From Marinilabiliales bacterium (GTDB lineage Bacteria > Bacteroidota > Bacteroidia > Bacteroidales > SZUA-534), in assembly GCA_003512955.1 (NCBI GenBank), contig DOTG01000026.1:124001-188000 (forward strand): a stretch of DNA of 64,000 nt, written 5' to 3'. The notes beneath the pieces are model-generated. The model ran no database searches. It was not told the origin of the DNA and saw only the letters and a list, made by a program, of their open reading frames with translations. The stretch's first letter is position 1, and the number at the start of each line of letters is the position of its first letter. Both the position numbers and the translations under genes were made by a program. This document shows positions 44,437 through 53,500 of the stretch, in pieces.

Positions 44437-45525
44437 TCAAGGTTTTCCAATGAATATTGCTGCGCCCGGTTGAGTAAATTGGGCATTTTTTTGTTTTTTC
44501 AACGGTATGTACCAAGGGTTTTCCTCATTTACAGATTGAATCAGGAATGCTCCTTCTCCGCTATGGAATGGCTTCGAAGATTTTTCATCCTCCAAGGCAA
44601 GGCCAATTAACCCGACCACACTCAGAATCCAGATGATGGCCACTACCAACCACAACATTCCATCTTTTACCTGAAAAGGAATCATCATTTTAATTCCCAA
44701 ATAAAACAGCACAAAGATGGGTGCAATAAAGGTAAGTGTTATGCAAACCCATACCAACGGAGAAAAGTGTGCCGCGTTCAGAATGGGAAGAAAATCGTGG
44801 AAACCAAGATGAAACCCGCCAAAAAGTGCACCACCAAATGCAGCCGTGCTTAGAAAACCAATCAACAATACAATTCCTACAAAGAGCATAAAGATGCCCA
44901 TTAAAATGACAATCACCCGGCCAAGAATATAAAAAACCTCAGCCAGACTTCCTGAAGTTGAGGATTGGTCGGGATTTTGATTTTGCTGCCTCCTCCAAGT
45001 AGTGTTGGTGCCATAAATAGGCGGACCAAATAATTCTGCTTTTTCTTCGGGTGTTATTGCGGCAGGAACAATTATCCAAAAAAGAAAGTACACCAAAAAA
45101 GGAATCCCGGCAAATAAAAAAATCAACAAGATAAAAGCTACCCGAAGAATGACCGGATCTATTTGAAAATATGCCCCCAACCCGGAACAAACTCCCCCAA
45201 GTTTATTGTGGTCTATATCCCGATACAACCGCTTATGTACAGGAAAGGATGTTTGAGATTCGTATATATTAAAAGAATTAAAATCATCCACTTGTGTAAT
45301 AATCGTATTTATTGTTTCCAAATCGATGATTTGATCCTTCGTTTGCTGATGGTTTTGCAGCATCTCGGCCAAATGTTTTTCAAAATCGGCCAGTTGTTCT
45401 GCTCCATTTGCACTACTTGCAAAATGGATTTTCATTTTCTCAATAAAGGCCGACACCTTTTTATAGGCTCCTTCTTCAAGATAGAACCTGACCCCATGTA
45501 TTTCAATCTGTTCAATGCGCTTCAT
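44437..45525 (-). CDS. PspC-domain membrane protein (long paralogue)
   Basis: A 362-residue protein. Residues 1-100 are soluble and helical; a PspC domain follows at about 105-175 ('RLYRDIDHNKLGGVCSGLGA', then helices), and three or four more membrane helices follow. PspC-like proteins respond to envelope stress in enterobacteria. It is the last gene of a PspC-PadR-PspC unit and starts four bases behind the padR stop codon. The soluble N-terminal half resembles that of the short paralogue at 45880, suggesting duplication. Confidence 0.88.
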   Translation of the reverse strand: MKRIEQIEIHGVRFYLEEGAYKKVSAFIEKMKIHFASSANGAEQLADFEKHLAEMLQNHQQTKDQIIDLETINTIITQVDDFNSFNIYESQTSFPVHKRLYRDIDHNKLGGVCSGLGAYFQIDPVILRVAFILLIFLFAGIPFLVYFLFWIIVPAAITPEEKAELFGPPIYGTNTTWRRQQNQNPDQSSTSGSLAEVFYILGRVIVILMGIFMLFVGIVLLIGFLSTAAFGGALFGGFHLGFHDFLPILNAAHFSPLVWVCITLTFIAPIFVLFYLGIKMMIPFQVKDGMLWLVVAIIWILSVVGLIGLALEDEKSSKPFHSGEGAFLIQSVNEENPWYIPLKKQKNAQFTQPGAAIFIGKP

Positions 45526-45529
45526 TTGT

Positions 45530-45856
45530 TTATTTTTGGTTTATGGAAGTTACAGCAGCAACCAATTCATTCCACGATCCGTGCAATTCATCGAGGTATG
45601 ACTTTCCTATCCCGGTAATGGCATAATATTTCCGGGGCGGCCCCTGGGTAGATTCCTCCCACCGGTAACTCAACAATCCCGCATTTTTCTGCCGGGTTAA
45701 AAGGGGATAAAGCGTACCTTCTACCACAATGAGCTTTGAGTTTTTTAATTCGGTAATTATTTCTGAGGCATAGCAATCTTTTTTTGCTAATATTAAAAGG
45801 ATGCAATATTCAAGTACCCCTTTTTTCATCTGGGCTTTGGCATTATCTATTTTCAT
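45530..45856 (-). CDS. PadR-family transcriptional regulator
   Basis: A 108-residue PadR winged-helix protein. 'KKGVLEYCILLILAKKDCYA', 'GTLYPLLTRQKNAGLLSYRW' and 'GPPRKYYAITGIGKSYL' are the conserved helix-turn-helix and wing of the family. The frame is open to 45889, but the ATG at 45856 has an AGGA sequence just upstream and matches the family. PadR proteins repress by binding dyad operators; the 17-base palindrome at 46532-46548 in front of the operon is a candidate site. Confidence 0.9.
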   Translation of the reverse strand: MKIDNAKAQMKKGVLEYCILLILAKKDCYASEIITELKNSKLIVVEGTLYPLLTRQKNAGLLSYRWEESTQGPPRKYYAITGIGKSYLDELHGSWNELVAAVTSINQK

Positions 45857-45879
45857 GAAGATTCCTGTTTTTTGCTCTG

Positions 45880-46482
45880 TTATTTCCAATTCATCCGTTG
45901 TTTCATCTGCTCAAACTCCTCTTTAACGGCATTCTTAATTGATTCAATGGTAACCGGCTCCCCTTTCATTTCCAGTTTTTGAGCCGAAGTAACCGCCTCA
46001 GGAACCACCAGCCAAATAATGACATAAACCAGCAATCCGGTTAAAAAGAAAAAGGAAATCCCAATAAAGATGACCCGGAAAATCCAGGGATCGCTGTCAA
46101 AATAGGCCCCCAATCCGGAACAAACGCCACCGAGCACCCGGTGATCCGGATCGCGGTAAAGCCTTTTCGCTACTTTTTTTTCACCAGTTACCGGGCTCCT
46201 CTCTTCTTTAGCATCATTCCCGGGGGTAAAATCATCGGGTTGCCCCAAAATCCCGATCAGGTAATCCACATCTTTGGTTTCGATAAAATCGCGGTGCCTA
46301 TCTATTTTTTCCGAAAGCAGTTCAGCCATGCGGTTTTCAATGTCCTGCATAATTTCCGCACATCCCTCCTCTTCCAAAAATTGTTTTTCAATCGCATTAA
46401 TATAGTCTTCGAGATATGCTAATGCCTGCTCATCAATCTGAAAAAGCAAACCGCCCAACTGAACACTTAATGTTTTTGTCAT
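45880..46482 (-). CDS. PspC-domain membrane protein (short paralogue)
   Basis: A 200-residue protein with a soluble N-terminal part (1-105) and a PspC domain (about 110-175; 'RLYRDPDHRVLGGVCSGLGA' followed by two helices). It opens the PspC-PadR-PspC operon. The repeated 'VLGGVCSGLGAYF' motif is shared with the long paralogue at 44437. Likely in the inner membrane, with a role in envelope-stress response by family analogy. Confidence 0.88.
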   Translation of the reverse strand: MTKTLSVQLGGLLFQIDEQALAYLEDYINAIEKQFLEEEGCAEIMQDIENRMAELLSEKIDRHRDFIETKDVDYLIGILGQPDDFTPGNDAKEERSPVTGEKKVAKRLYRDPDHRVLGGVCSGLGAYFDSDPWIFRVIFIGISFFFLTGLLVYVIIWLVVPEAVTSAQKLEMKGEPVTIESIKNAVKEEFEQMKQRMNWK

Positions 46483-46531
46483 GATTCAAGGTTTTTTACT
46501 GTTTAAAACAAAGATATAAAATATTTCCACT

Positions 46532-46548
46532 ACTATGCTATACATAGT
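46532..46548. promoter_or_regulatory. Candidate PadR operator
   Basis: actatg-ctata-catagt is a perfect 6-bp dyad with a 5-base centre, 50-66 bases upstream of the PspC start at 46482. Two AAATATTT strings flank it on either side. PadR proteins bind dyads of similar size. Position in front of an operon that encodes a PadR protein supports autoregulation, which is inference. Confidence 0.45.
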
Positions 46549-46634
46549 TCTAAAATATTTATCGTTCCGAAACACGATTTTTATTGGCTGAACCTTACAG
46601 GGGATTGTAAAAAAAATCAAGAAATAGTAGCTCA

Positions 46635-46652
46635 TTTAAGGTCAACCTTAAA
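46635..46652. promoter_or_regulatory. 18-bp perfect palindrome of unknown role
   Basis: tttaaggt-ca-accttaaa is a perfect 8-bp dyad with a 2-base centre, about 225-240 bases upstream of the CYTH gene and 150-170 upstream of the PspC operon. It has the look of a dimeric regulator site. Confidence 0.35.
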
Positions 46653-46875
46653 ACTTCAAACCGTAGCGCAGATGCATTGTATACGTGTATTTTACAACAA
46701 TCTTGTGTAATCTAGTATTAGTGGAGTTAATGCACATATAACTTTTCCAATTTATTTCTGATTTATATTTCGTTTGCGGTATTAGGGTCAATCCTGATTT
46801 TATAGCCCGTTTTTGGTTGGAATGCTGAGAGAAGTAGTTAATTTCGTACCGATTTACTAAAAGGAAAAACGGAAC

Positions 46876-47385
46876 ATGGAACTATTTAAAAATGTTTTTC
46901 ACAAAAAGACGGTGCATCAAGCTTTTGAAATTGAACGAAAATTTTTGGTTACATACGACGTGAAGCCTTTTGCCATAGGCAAAATTGAGATCAAGCAAGG
47001 ATATCTTTCCACCGATCCTGCCCGGACAGTGCGCATCCGCATAACAGGAACCGATGCTTTCATTACCATCAAAGGGGCCAGCGATGAAACCGGAACCACC
47101 CGTTTTGAATGGGAAAGCCCCATTCCTATGGAAGAAGCCCGTTCGCTTTTAGACCTTTGTTTACCTCATATTATTGAAAAAACCAGATATATTGTTGAAT
47201 TGGAGGATTTAGTTTTTGAAGTAGATGAATTCGAAGGACTAAATCAGGGGCTGGTAATTGCTGAAGTGGAATTGACTGATCCTCAGCAGGAGATTCCAAT
47301 ACCCGAATGGTTGGGCGAAGAAGTGACCAACGACACCAGATATTACAATTCATACCTTTCGCAGCACCCTTTTTCAACCTGGTAA
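46876..47385 (+). CDS. CYTH-domain triphosphate-tunnel protein
   Basis: A 169-residue protein of the CYTH superfamily. 'FEIERKFLV' at 16-24 contains the ExExK metal/phosphate motif; 'RTVRIRITG', 'TIKG' and 'EVDEFEG' are further tunnel strands. Members bind triphosphate compounds: tripolyphosphatase, thiamine triphosphatase or adenylate cyclase (CyaB class). Short bacterial CYTH proteins like this are most often inorganic triphosphatases; adenylate cyclase cannot be excluded. Confidence 0.88.
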   Translation: MELFKNVFHKKTVHQAFEIERKFLVTYDVKPFAIGKIEIKQGYLSTDPARTVRIRITGTDAFITIKGASDETGTTRFEWESPIPMEEARSLLDLCLPHIIEKTRYIVELEDLVFEVDEFEGLNQGLVIAEVELTDPQQEIPIPEWLGEEVTNDTRYYNSYLSQHPFSTW

Positions 47386-47495
47386 TTTTTATTTTCCGAT
47401 AAGGTGGCTTACTTCTTTTAATCTAAAAATTAAGCTTTTAAGCAAACTATCCGCCTTTTTTTTTACTTTTGCCCTCCTTATTTTTATGCATTGGT

Positions 47496-48719
47496 ATGAT
47501 GGGATTTGATTATTACACATTGGGGAATGGCATTCGGTTAATACATTATCCTTCGGCAGGAAAAGTGGCTCACCTGGGAATTATCATCAACACCGGGTCG
47601 CGCGACGAAAATATCAACCAGTTGGGGATTGCCCATTTTATTGAGCATGTCATTTTTAAAGGAACCCACAAACGCAAAGCCTATCATGTAATCAGCCGGC
47701 TTGAAGATGTCGGTGGCGAAATTGATGCCTATACCACCAAGGAAGAAACCTGCATTTATGCCTCATTCTTAAAGGAGTACACCTCGCGTACGATGGAGCT
47801 TTTTGCCGACATCGTGTTCAACTCTTCTTTTCCTGACAAGGAACTGACAAAGGAGAAAGAGGTGATTCTAGACGAAATCAATTCCTATAAAGACAGTCCC
47901 GCAGAATTGATTTTTGATGATTTTGAGGAGTTGATTTTTAATGGACACCCCATTGGGCGGAATATTTTAGGCGATGCTAAATTGCTAAAAAAGTTTAGCC
48001 GATCGAATATTGTGGAGTTTATGGCTCAAAACTACCATACCAATCAGATGGTAGTTTGCGTGGTTGGCGACATCAAGTTTGCTCACTTGGCCCGATGGGC
48101 CGAGAAGTATTTTGGTTCATTCCCCTCTAACCTGCGGACCGAACAACGTTTGGGACTCAATGGTTATCACCCCGAAAATAAGGTTATCAAAAAATCAACC
48201 CATCAGTCACACTGCATTGTCGGAAACCGGGCTTACGATATAAAAAGCCCCAAGCGGCTTCCGCTCGAATTGCTGAACAATATATTGGGCGGTCCCGGCA
48301 TGAATTCGCGTTTGAACCTGGCCCTGCGTGAAAGGCACGGTTATACTTACAATATTGAATCGTTTTACAATCCATATACCGATACCGGAATTGTAGGTAT
48401 CTATTTTGGAACAGAACCCGAAAAAGTAGAAAAAAGTTTAAAAATCATCCATCAGGAAATTAAAAAACTGCAAACCCAATCCTTGGGCATTCTGCAACTA
48501 GACCGAGCCAAGAAACAGATGATTGGACAAATGGCTATCAGTTCCGAAAACCATTCGAATCTAATGTTAAATATTGGCAGGAGTTATTTACTTTTCGATA
48601 AGGTGGACACCCTGGAAACCGTGTATGAAAAAATCCAGGCCGTTACTTCCCAACAATTGCTGGAAGTGGCTAACGAGATTTTTGAACCTTCCAAATTATC
48701 CTCATTGACCTACAAATAG
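47496..48719 (+). CDS. M16 (pitrilysin) family zinc metalloprotease
   Basis: A protein of about 407 residues with one M16 repeat pair. The inverted zinc motif HFIEH is near residue 47, and the third ligand Glu lies in 'VILDEINSYKDSP' near 125. This is the size of YmxG/PqqL-type processing peptidases. The frame opens with a TTG at 47469; ATGs at 47496 or 47499 fit better. No signal peptide is seen, so it is cytoplasmic or lacks a classical export signal. The repeat element at 48792 follows it. Confidence 0.9.
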   Translation: MMGFDYYTLGNGIRLIHYPSAGKVAHLGIIINTGSRDENINQLGIAHFIEHVIFKGTHKRKAYHVISRLEDVGGEIDAYTTKEETCIYASFLKEYTSRTMELFADIVFNSSFPDKELTKEKEVILDEINSYKDSPAELIFDDFEELIFNGHPIGRNILGDAKLLKKFSRSNIVEFMAQNYHTNQMVVCVVGDIKFAHLARWAEKYFGSFPSNLRTEQRLGLNGYHPENKVIKKSTHQSHCIVGNRAYDIKSPKRLPLELLNNILGGPGMNSRLNLALRERHGYTYNIESFYNPYTDTGIVGIYFGTEPEKVEKSLKIIHQEIKKLQTQSLGILQLDRAKKQMIGQMAISSENHSNLMLNIGRSYLLFDKVDTLETVYEKIQAVTSQQLLEVANEIFEPSKLSSLTYK

Positions 48720-48791
48720 ATTTCAATTCCTATTGGAGTGCATAAATCCCGGACAAATAATTTCCTTAAATTTTAAGCTCCTATTTATGTG

Positions 48792-48908
48792 CTAGTGTCA
48801 AATCAAACACGCATTTGCATCACTCTCGGCATGAATTAAAGCATAATGCTATAATCAAAAAGTCACCGGGTGAATATTACCTCCCTTTTATAGTTGACTT
48901 GACACTAG
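48792..48908 (+). repeat. MITE-like element, copy 2
   Basis: A 117-bp non-coding element with 15-bp terminal inverted repeats: ctagtgtcaaatcaa (48792-48806) and ttgacttgacactag (48894-48908), one mismatch. The outermost ctag is self-complementary, so it could also be a 4-bp target duplication. It shares three exact blocks with copy 1 at 4010-4120 and has the same orientation relative to the plus-strand gene upstream. The palindrome tcaccgggtga (48863-48873) lies inside. Confidence 0.7.
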
Positions 48909-48978
48909 TTTTAGTTACCTATTGATTTAGTGCTACAATTCCATTAATTTCGTTGGTCAATAATTAAAAAAACAGCCG

Positions 48979-50205
48979 ATGATGATGGGAAATACGGATA
49001 ATCCGGGGTTTTCGTTTGGAAAAGAAAACTTGATGCCCCGTGAAGAGATGCTAGAGGTGGGAAAGAAGAAAAAAAACCTGCAGATAGCCGTGGCCAAAGA
49101 ATCAGCCAACGATGAAAACCGGGTAGCCTTGGCACCGCACGCCGTAGAATTGTTGGTGGCCAACGGACATGATGTGATTGTGGAAAAAGGAGCCGGGATT
49201 CAGTCAAATTTTGAGGATTTGATGTACAGCGAAGTCGGTGGCCATATTGTTGAAGATAAAAAAACCATCTATTCCAGCGATGTGGTAGTAAAGGTTGCTC
49301 CTTTGAATGATCAGGAAATTGAATTTTTACGAGGAAATCAATTGGTTATTAGTTCATTCCAAATTGGCACCCAAAACCGGGAATATGTTCAAAAGTTATT
49401 GACTAAAAAAGTTACCGCATTAGGTTTTGAATACCTGATGGATTCTCAACTTGGTGTTTTTCCGGTCGTTCAGAGCATGATGGAAATATCGGGGACCACC
49501 TCCATATTAATTGCTGCTGAATACCTGAGCAATGCCAATAAAGGAAAAGGAGAGATGCTTGGAGGAATTAGTGGCATCAGTCCTACGGATGTGGTTATAT
49601 TAGGAGCGGGAACCGCGGGAGAATATGCCGCACGGACTGCTTTGGGTTTAGGGGCAACCGTAAAAATATTTGATTGTTCGGTCCACAAACTCCGCGACAT
49701 GCAACAGCGTTTAGGTACCCGTGTGTTTACCTCCATCATTCAACCAAGGGTGGTGGCAAAAGCACTACGGACCGCCGATGTAGTTATTGGAGCCATACCG
49801 GGAGAAAGCGAGGAACTACCCTACCTTGTTAGTGAAGATGCCGTGAAGCAAATGAAACCCTATTCTGTAATTGTAGATTTGCGGGTGGATCATGGAGGAT
49901 GTTTCGAAACTTCAGAAATTACCAGTTTCCAAAATCCGATATTCCGCAAACATGGCGTGGTGCATTATTGCGTCCCGAATATCCCATCACGCGTGGCACG
50001 GACAGCCAGTTATGCATTGAGTAACATCCTAGGGCAAATGCTTCTTGAAGTGGGTGCAGCAGGCGGCACACATCAGTTGATAAAAGAAAACGCAGGGGTT
50101 CGTACAGGAATTTACATGTACAATGGCGTTCTCACCAAAGAGAGCATTGCACGCAGATTTGGACTTCCTTTTCAGGATATTAATTTATTGACTGTGGCTT
50201 TTTAG
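48979..50205 (+). CDS. ald: Alanine dehydrogenase
   Basis: A 408-residue protein of the AlaDH/PNT family. The N-terminal 'AVAKESANDENRVALAPHAV' is the substrate domain; 'VILGAGTAGEYAARTALGLG' near 215 is the NAD-binding Rossmann loop; 'SVIVDLRVDHGGCFETSE' near 300 is typical for AlaDH. It interconverts L-alanine and pyruvate plus ammonia. A transhydrogenase alpha subunit is less likely, as no pntB follows. The N-terminus has about 35 extra residues before the usual start, and there are three consecutive ATGs at 48979. Confidence 0.88.
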   Translation: MMMGNTDNPGFSFGKENLMPREEMLEVGKKKKNLQIAVAKESANDENRVALAPHAVELLVANGHDVIVEKGAGIQSNFEDLMYSEVGGHIVEDKKTIYSSDVVVKVAPLNDQEIEFLRGNQLVISSFQIGTQNREYVQKLLTKKVTALGFEYLMDSQLGVFPVVQSMMEISGTTSILIAAEYLSNANKGKGEMLGGISGISPTDVVILGAGTAGEYAARTALGLGATVKIFDCSVHKLRDMQQRLGTRVFTSIIQPRVVAKALRTADVVIGAIPGESEELPYLVSEDAVKQMKPYSVIVDLRVDHGGCFETSEITSFQNPIFRKHGVVHYCVPNIPSRVARTASYALSNILGQMLLEVGAAGGTHQLIKENAGVRTGIYMYNGVLTKESIARRFGLPFQDINLLTVAF

Positions 50206-50210
50206 AATCC

Positions 50211-50915
50211 TTAGCCTACTTGAGAAGGATGGATTACCTCGCTGGCAGTTTCATCGATCAGTTTTTCAGAATTCTCTGCGCCCAAATATCGATGAACCAA
50301 GTTGTGTCCCAAATAAATAAGTGGCGTAATAGCAATAGCAATCAAAAGCTTTGCTGAATATCCGGTAACGGCTGTATTTACAAAATTGGCAAATGAGATT
50401 TTCCCGGGTAACCAAAAAGCTATACCCGTGACAATGAAACTATCGAACAATTGCGAAATGGCTGTGGAACCTGTGGCCCGTAACCAAATCAGCCTTTTAC
50501 CTGTTTTTTCACGGATGACCCAAAACACAAAAATATCAACTAACTGCGATGCCACAAACGCAGTTAAACTTCCTGCAATAATCCATAAACTCTGCCCAAA
50601 CACATTGTTGAAAGTTTCGCTTTGCACCGGTGAAAAGGGAGCCGCCTTAACCGCCATCCCTAAGAAAAGAATGAGAAAGACATATACAACGAGACCCGAG
50701 GTCATAAAAGTGAGTTGACGCACACCTTTTTTACCAAAATATTCGTTGATAATATCAGTAATAAGAAAGACAATAGGCCAAGGAATAATACCAATGCTCA
50801 GGGTAAAAGAACCTATCATAATTAACTTACCACCAATAAGTTCACCCACTACTGCATTCGTAACAAAAAAACCTGTCAATATGGTGAAGAGAATTTCTTT
50901 ACGGTTATTAAACAT
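50211..50915 (-). CDS. YhhQ/VUT-family queuosine-precursor transporter
   Basis: A 234-residue membrane protein with six to seven helices. 'NAVVGELIGGKLI', 'FLITDIINEYFGKKGVRQLT' and the later 'ASQLVDIFVFWVIREKTGKR' with 'STAISQLFDSFIVTGIAF' are the marks of the vitamin-uptake-like YhhQ family. E. coli YhhQ takes up preQ0/preQ1. No queuosine genes or preQ1 riboswitch are seen here. It is convergent with ald, five bases apart. Confidence 0.88.
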   Translation of the reverse strand: MFNNRKEILFTILTGFFVTNAVVGELIGGKLIMIGSFTLSIGIIPWPIVFLITDIINEYFGKKGVRQLTFMTSGLVVYVFLILFLGMAVKAAPFSPVQSETFNNVFGQSLWIIAGSLTAFVASQLVDIFVFWVIREKTGKRLIWLRATGSTAISQLFDSFIVTGIAFWLPGKISFANFVNTAVTGYSAKLLIAIAITPLIYLGHNLVHRYLGAENSEKLIDETASEVIHPSQVG

Positions 50916-51079
50916 AAATGCGATATAAAGATTCTGGCTCTGTTACAATAATTTATTGCTAAGATAAATTTTTATCATTTAGTATCGCACTGTTTTTCAA
51001 AGTTATTTTAATTTTTTGTTGAATTTTTCAAGAATTTCTATGTAAAAGATTTTAATTCAAGCAAAAAAAAACAATCTGA

Positions 51080-52273
51080 TTATTTTCGTGAAAGGTTTAT
51101 TCCGTGGAATGTGTGAACCCCTAAACGGATCAACAATGCTCCGATGATGGGAATAAAAACGGGATTAAAATCCTGAGGTATCACCATCCAGCCTAGTAAT
51201 ACAAAAGTATTTAAAACGATAAACAACCTCAAAAACCAGATACGGATGAAGTTTTGGGGGTTTGAAACAACAAACACATATATTATGTATAAGGGATTGG
51301 CCCAAAGAATATTTAAATTTCCGGCAGTTGCGTCATGATCGGTAGCCACCCAGAGCAAAAAAACAACCAACCCGGTTAATCCCCAAGTTGCAAAAAACAG
51401 ACGATCGGCTATGGCCCACGATTTTTTCTGCCAAACAAACGAGGCAACCGCTATAAAAACAAATAAGAGCCAAAAGAGAAAAACGGGGTGTAGCAAAAAA
51501 GGAGTGACCGGTATGGGAGCGGTCTCAGCAACCAAAAGTTCTGATTTGAGAATCATGGGCAAGCCATTGATGGAACTATGTGCTAAATAACTTCGCAGGT
51601 AATCGGGAATAAATGCCTGCTGCCGGGGTGTTGCTGGTTTATCAATTACAGAACCAAGGGCCAAATCGATACCAAAATCGCTCCAGTGGCTCTTGACCAG
51701 ATATTGATCGATCATTTGCCTGAAGGTTGGCACCTGAGCTTCAGCCTCAGGGGTATAAACCAAGCTGTCACCCAACGAAAGGTAAAGGATGTCCAAAATC
51801 CGGGTGGCACAGTTATCAAAAAAAAAGTCATATTGATAGGATCGGTTTTCAGGCTTATAATTTTCTTTCAGATAATCAAACAATCGCTGTTCTTGTTCCG
51901 TGGTCAAATTCAAAACATCTTCATACACTTTCCGTTGCCGGTGTTCATATTCGCGGAGGAAGTATTTCCGCGAACTGAAACTGAGTTGATACAACAATTT
52001 TCCTGAAGCGAACTTGGCATAAAAATGCGGAACCTCAAAATTAAAAGTCCCATAATTAAACACCCAGTCGATGCCCTGTTCAGCATCTACTACACCTATG
52101 GCACTGTGGCCAAAGGTGGCATACAGTTCCTCGCCGGGATCGCAGGTTAACAATGTAATGTAAGCTGAAGAACTTAGTGGTTCAGTCACAGGCATTTCTC
52201 GTTGAGCCGATAAAAGCATGGGGTTCAGAAACAAAACCCAACCTATAAGTAAAACATTGAATTTCAGTTTCAT
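51080..52273 (-). CDS. DUF4105 (Lnb N-terminal-like) membrane protein
   Basis: A 397-residue protein with a signal peptide (MKLKFNVLLIGWVLF...), a large extracytoplasmic domain and four or five C-terminal membrane helices. 'SSAYITLLTCDPGEELYATF' followed by 'GHSAIGVVD' and 'FFFDNCATRILDIL' match the Lnb/DUF4105 pattern, with Cys and His that could be catalytic. The frame is open to 52318, but the ATG at 52273 overlaps the permease stop (ATGA) and precedes the signal. Function unknown; a cysteine-peptidase-like fold has been proposed for the family. Confidence 0.8.
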   Translation of the reverse strand: MKLKFNVLLIGWVLFLNPMLLSAQREMPVTEPLSSSAYITLLTCDPGEELYATFGHSAIGVVDAEQGIDWVFNYGTFNFEVPHFYAKFASGKLLYQLSFSSRKYFLREYEHRQRKVYEDVLNLTTEQEQRLFDYLKENYKPENRSYQYDFFFDNCATRILDILYLSLGDSLVYTPEAEAQVPTFRQMIDQYLVKSHWSDFGIDLALGSVIDKPATPRQQAFIPDYLRSYLAHSSINGLPMILKSELLVAETAPIPVTPFLLHPVFLFWLLFVFIAVASFVWQKKSWAIADRLFFATWGLTGLVVFLLWVATDHDATAGNLNILWANPLYIIYVFVVSNPQNFIRIWFLRLFIVLNTFVLLGWMVIPQDFNPVFIPIIGALLIRLGVHTFHGINLSRK

Positions 52274-53490
52274 AAATTTTGCAAATAACGTTTGGTAAAA
52301 TATTTTACGGGGTACCATGAGGCAAGTAGCCCAATGGTTACCACAGTGACTAACACCAAAATAAAATCGGCAGCTTGCATTTGAATGGGATAATCATCAA
52401 TCAAAAAGGTTCCCATGTTACTAAGTTTTAACAGACCAAACTGCTGTTGAATCCAACAAACAATAGCTCCTAAAACCAATCCTATGAATGCCCCGCCCAA
52501 ACTGATCATCCAACCTTCGAACAAAAAGATTTTTTGTAACCGTTCTTTTTCCAGACCCAGACTGCGTAAAGTCATGATATCATTTTTTTTATCGATGATA
52601 AGCATGGCTAGCGACCCGATGATATTGAAGCTTGCAATTATAAGTATGAAAGTTAGAATCAGGTAAATGATAAATTTTTCCGATTTCATTACCTGATACA
52701 GTACCTCGTGCTGCTGGTAGCGGTTTTTCACAGAATAGGTTGTCCCAACCAGATTCGTGATGGTTTCCTGAGCCTGATCGAGTTCAGACCCTGGTTTTAG
52801 CTTTATCTCCAATGCAGTTACTTCCGTGGGGTATTCGAGCAATTGCCGGGCAAAATCTATCGGGGCCAAAATATATTTGCTGTCAATCTCCTGCTGAATA
52901 GAGAAAACACCTGATGGAAAAATGTAATCCTTATTAAAAGCATTGGCCGGGTTGAGTATCACCTTACCTGAACGTTTTGGAACATAAATTTCGATTGGGC
53001 TCAGAAAAGTAATCCCAACCGAAAGATAATATGCAATACCTGAACCAATTACAGCAAAATTATGGGTGCCATCGTTCAAAACGAATTGGCCTTCATACAT
53101 CATGGTATCCACACCGCTCATTTGTGTAAACTCCTGCGGAACACCTTTTATAACTGCGGGAGCCATCCGCTTTTCATATTCAAGCAGCACATTCTCCTCC
53201 AAAGTGGGGCAAACCATTTCAACAAATAGGAGGGTTTTGATTTTCTCAAGTTCAGGAGCCGTAGGTTCAAATACTTTCCCTTCGTTAATGGTAATCAACA
53301 GGTCGGGGTCGAAAGAACTAAACACCGATTTTATTAGATTGTCGAAACCGTTAAATACAGAAAGCACAATAATAAGCGCCATAGTCCCAGTGGCCACTCC
53401 TAATACCGAAATGGTGGAGATGATATTGATAATGTTGTGCGATTTCCGTGAGAATAAGTAACGACGGGCTATGAAAGCTGAAAAGTTCAT
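52270..53490 (-). CDS. LolC/LolE-type ABC permease (FtsX/MacB fold)
   Basis: A 406-residue permease with the LolC/E layout: one N-terminal helix ('ISTISVLGVATGTMALIIVL'), a large periplasmic domain (about 45-270) and three C-terminal helices starting at 'FIIYLILTFILIIASFNIIG'. The family extracts lipoproteins from the inner membrane. No ATPase LolD is encoded next to it. It lies between the methyltransferase and DUF4105 genes in a four-gene operon led by rbfA. Confidence 0.88.
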   Translation of the reverse strand: MNFSAFIARRYLFSRKSHNIINIISTISVLGVATGTMALIIVLSVFNGFDNLIKSVFSSFDPDLLITINEGKVFEPTAPELEKIKTLLFVEMVCPTLEENVLLEYEKRMAPAVIKGVPQEFTQMSGVDTMMYEGQFVLNDGTHNFAVIGSGIAYYLSVGITFLSPIEIYVPKRSGKVILNPANAFNKDYIFPSGVFSIQQEIDSKYILAPIDFARQLLEYPTEVTALEIKLKPGSELDQAQETITNLVGTTYSVKNRYQQHEVLYQVMKSEKFIIYLILTFILIIASFNIIGSLAMLIIDKKNDIMTLRSLGLEKERLQKIFLFEGWMISLGGAFIGLVLGAIVCWIQQQFGLLKLSNMGTFLIDDYPIQMQAADFILVLVTVVTIGLLASWYPVKYFTKRYLQNL

Positions 53491-53500
53491 TCGTTAAAGA

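Larger units (their letters stand above)
46483..46875. other. Divergent intergenic region with two inverted repeats
   Basis: This gap of 393 bases separates the PspC-PadR operon (minus) from the CYTH gene (plus). It contains a 17-base palindrome (46532-46548), an 18-base palindrome (46635-46652) and a 13-base string (46657-46669) that matches 4181-4193 inverted. No ORF or structured RNA family was recognised. Confidence 0.55.

Noticed and set aside
50916..51079. Possible preQ1 riboswitch in front of the YhhQ-type gene
   Set aside because: The upstream region was read on the minus strand; no C-rich loop or pseudoknot tail of the preQ1 classes is present, only AT-rich sequence.
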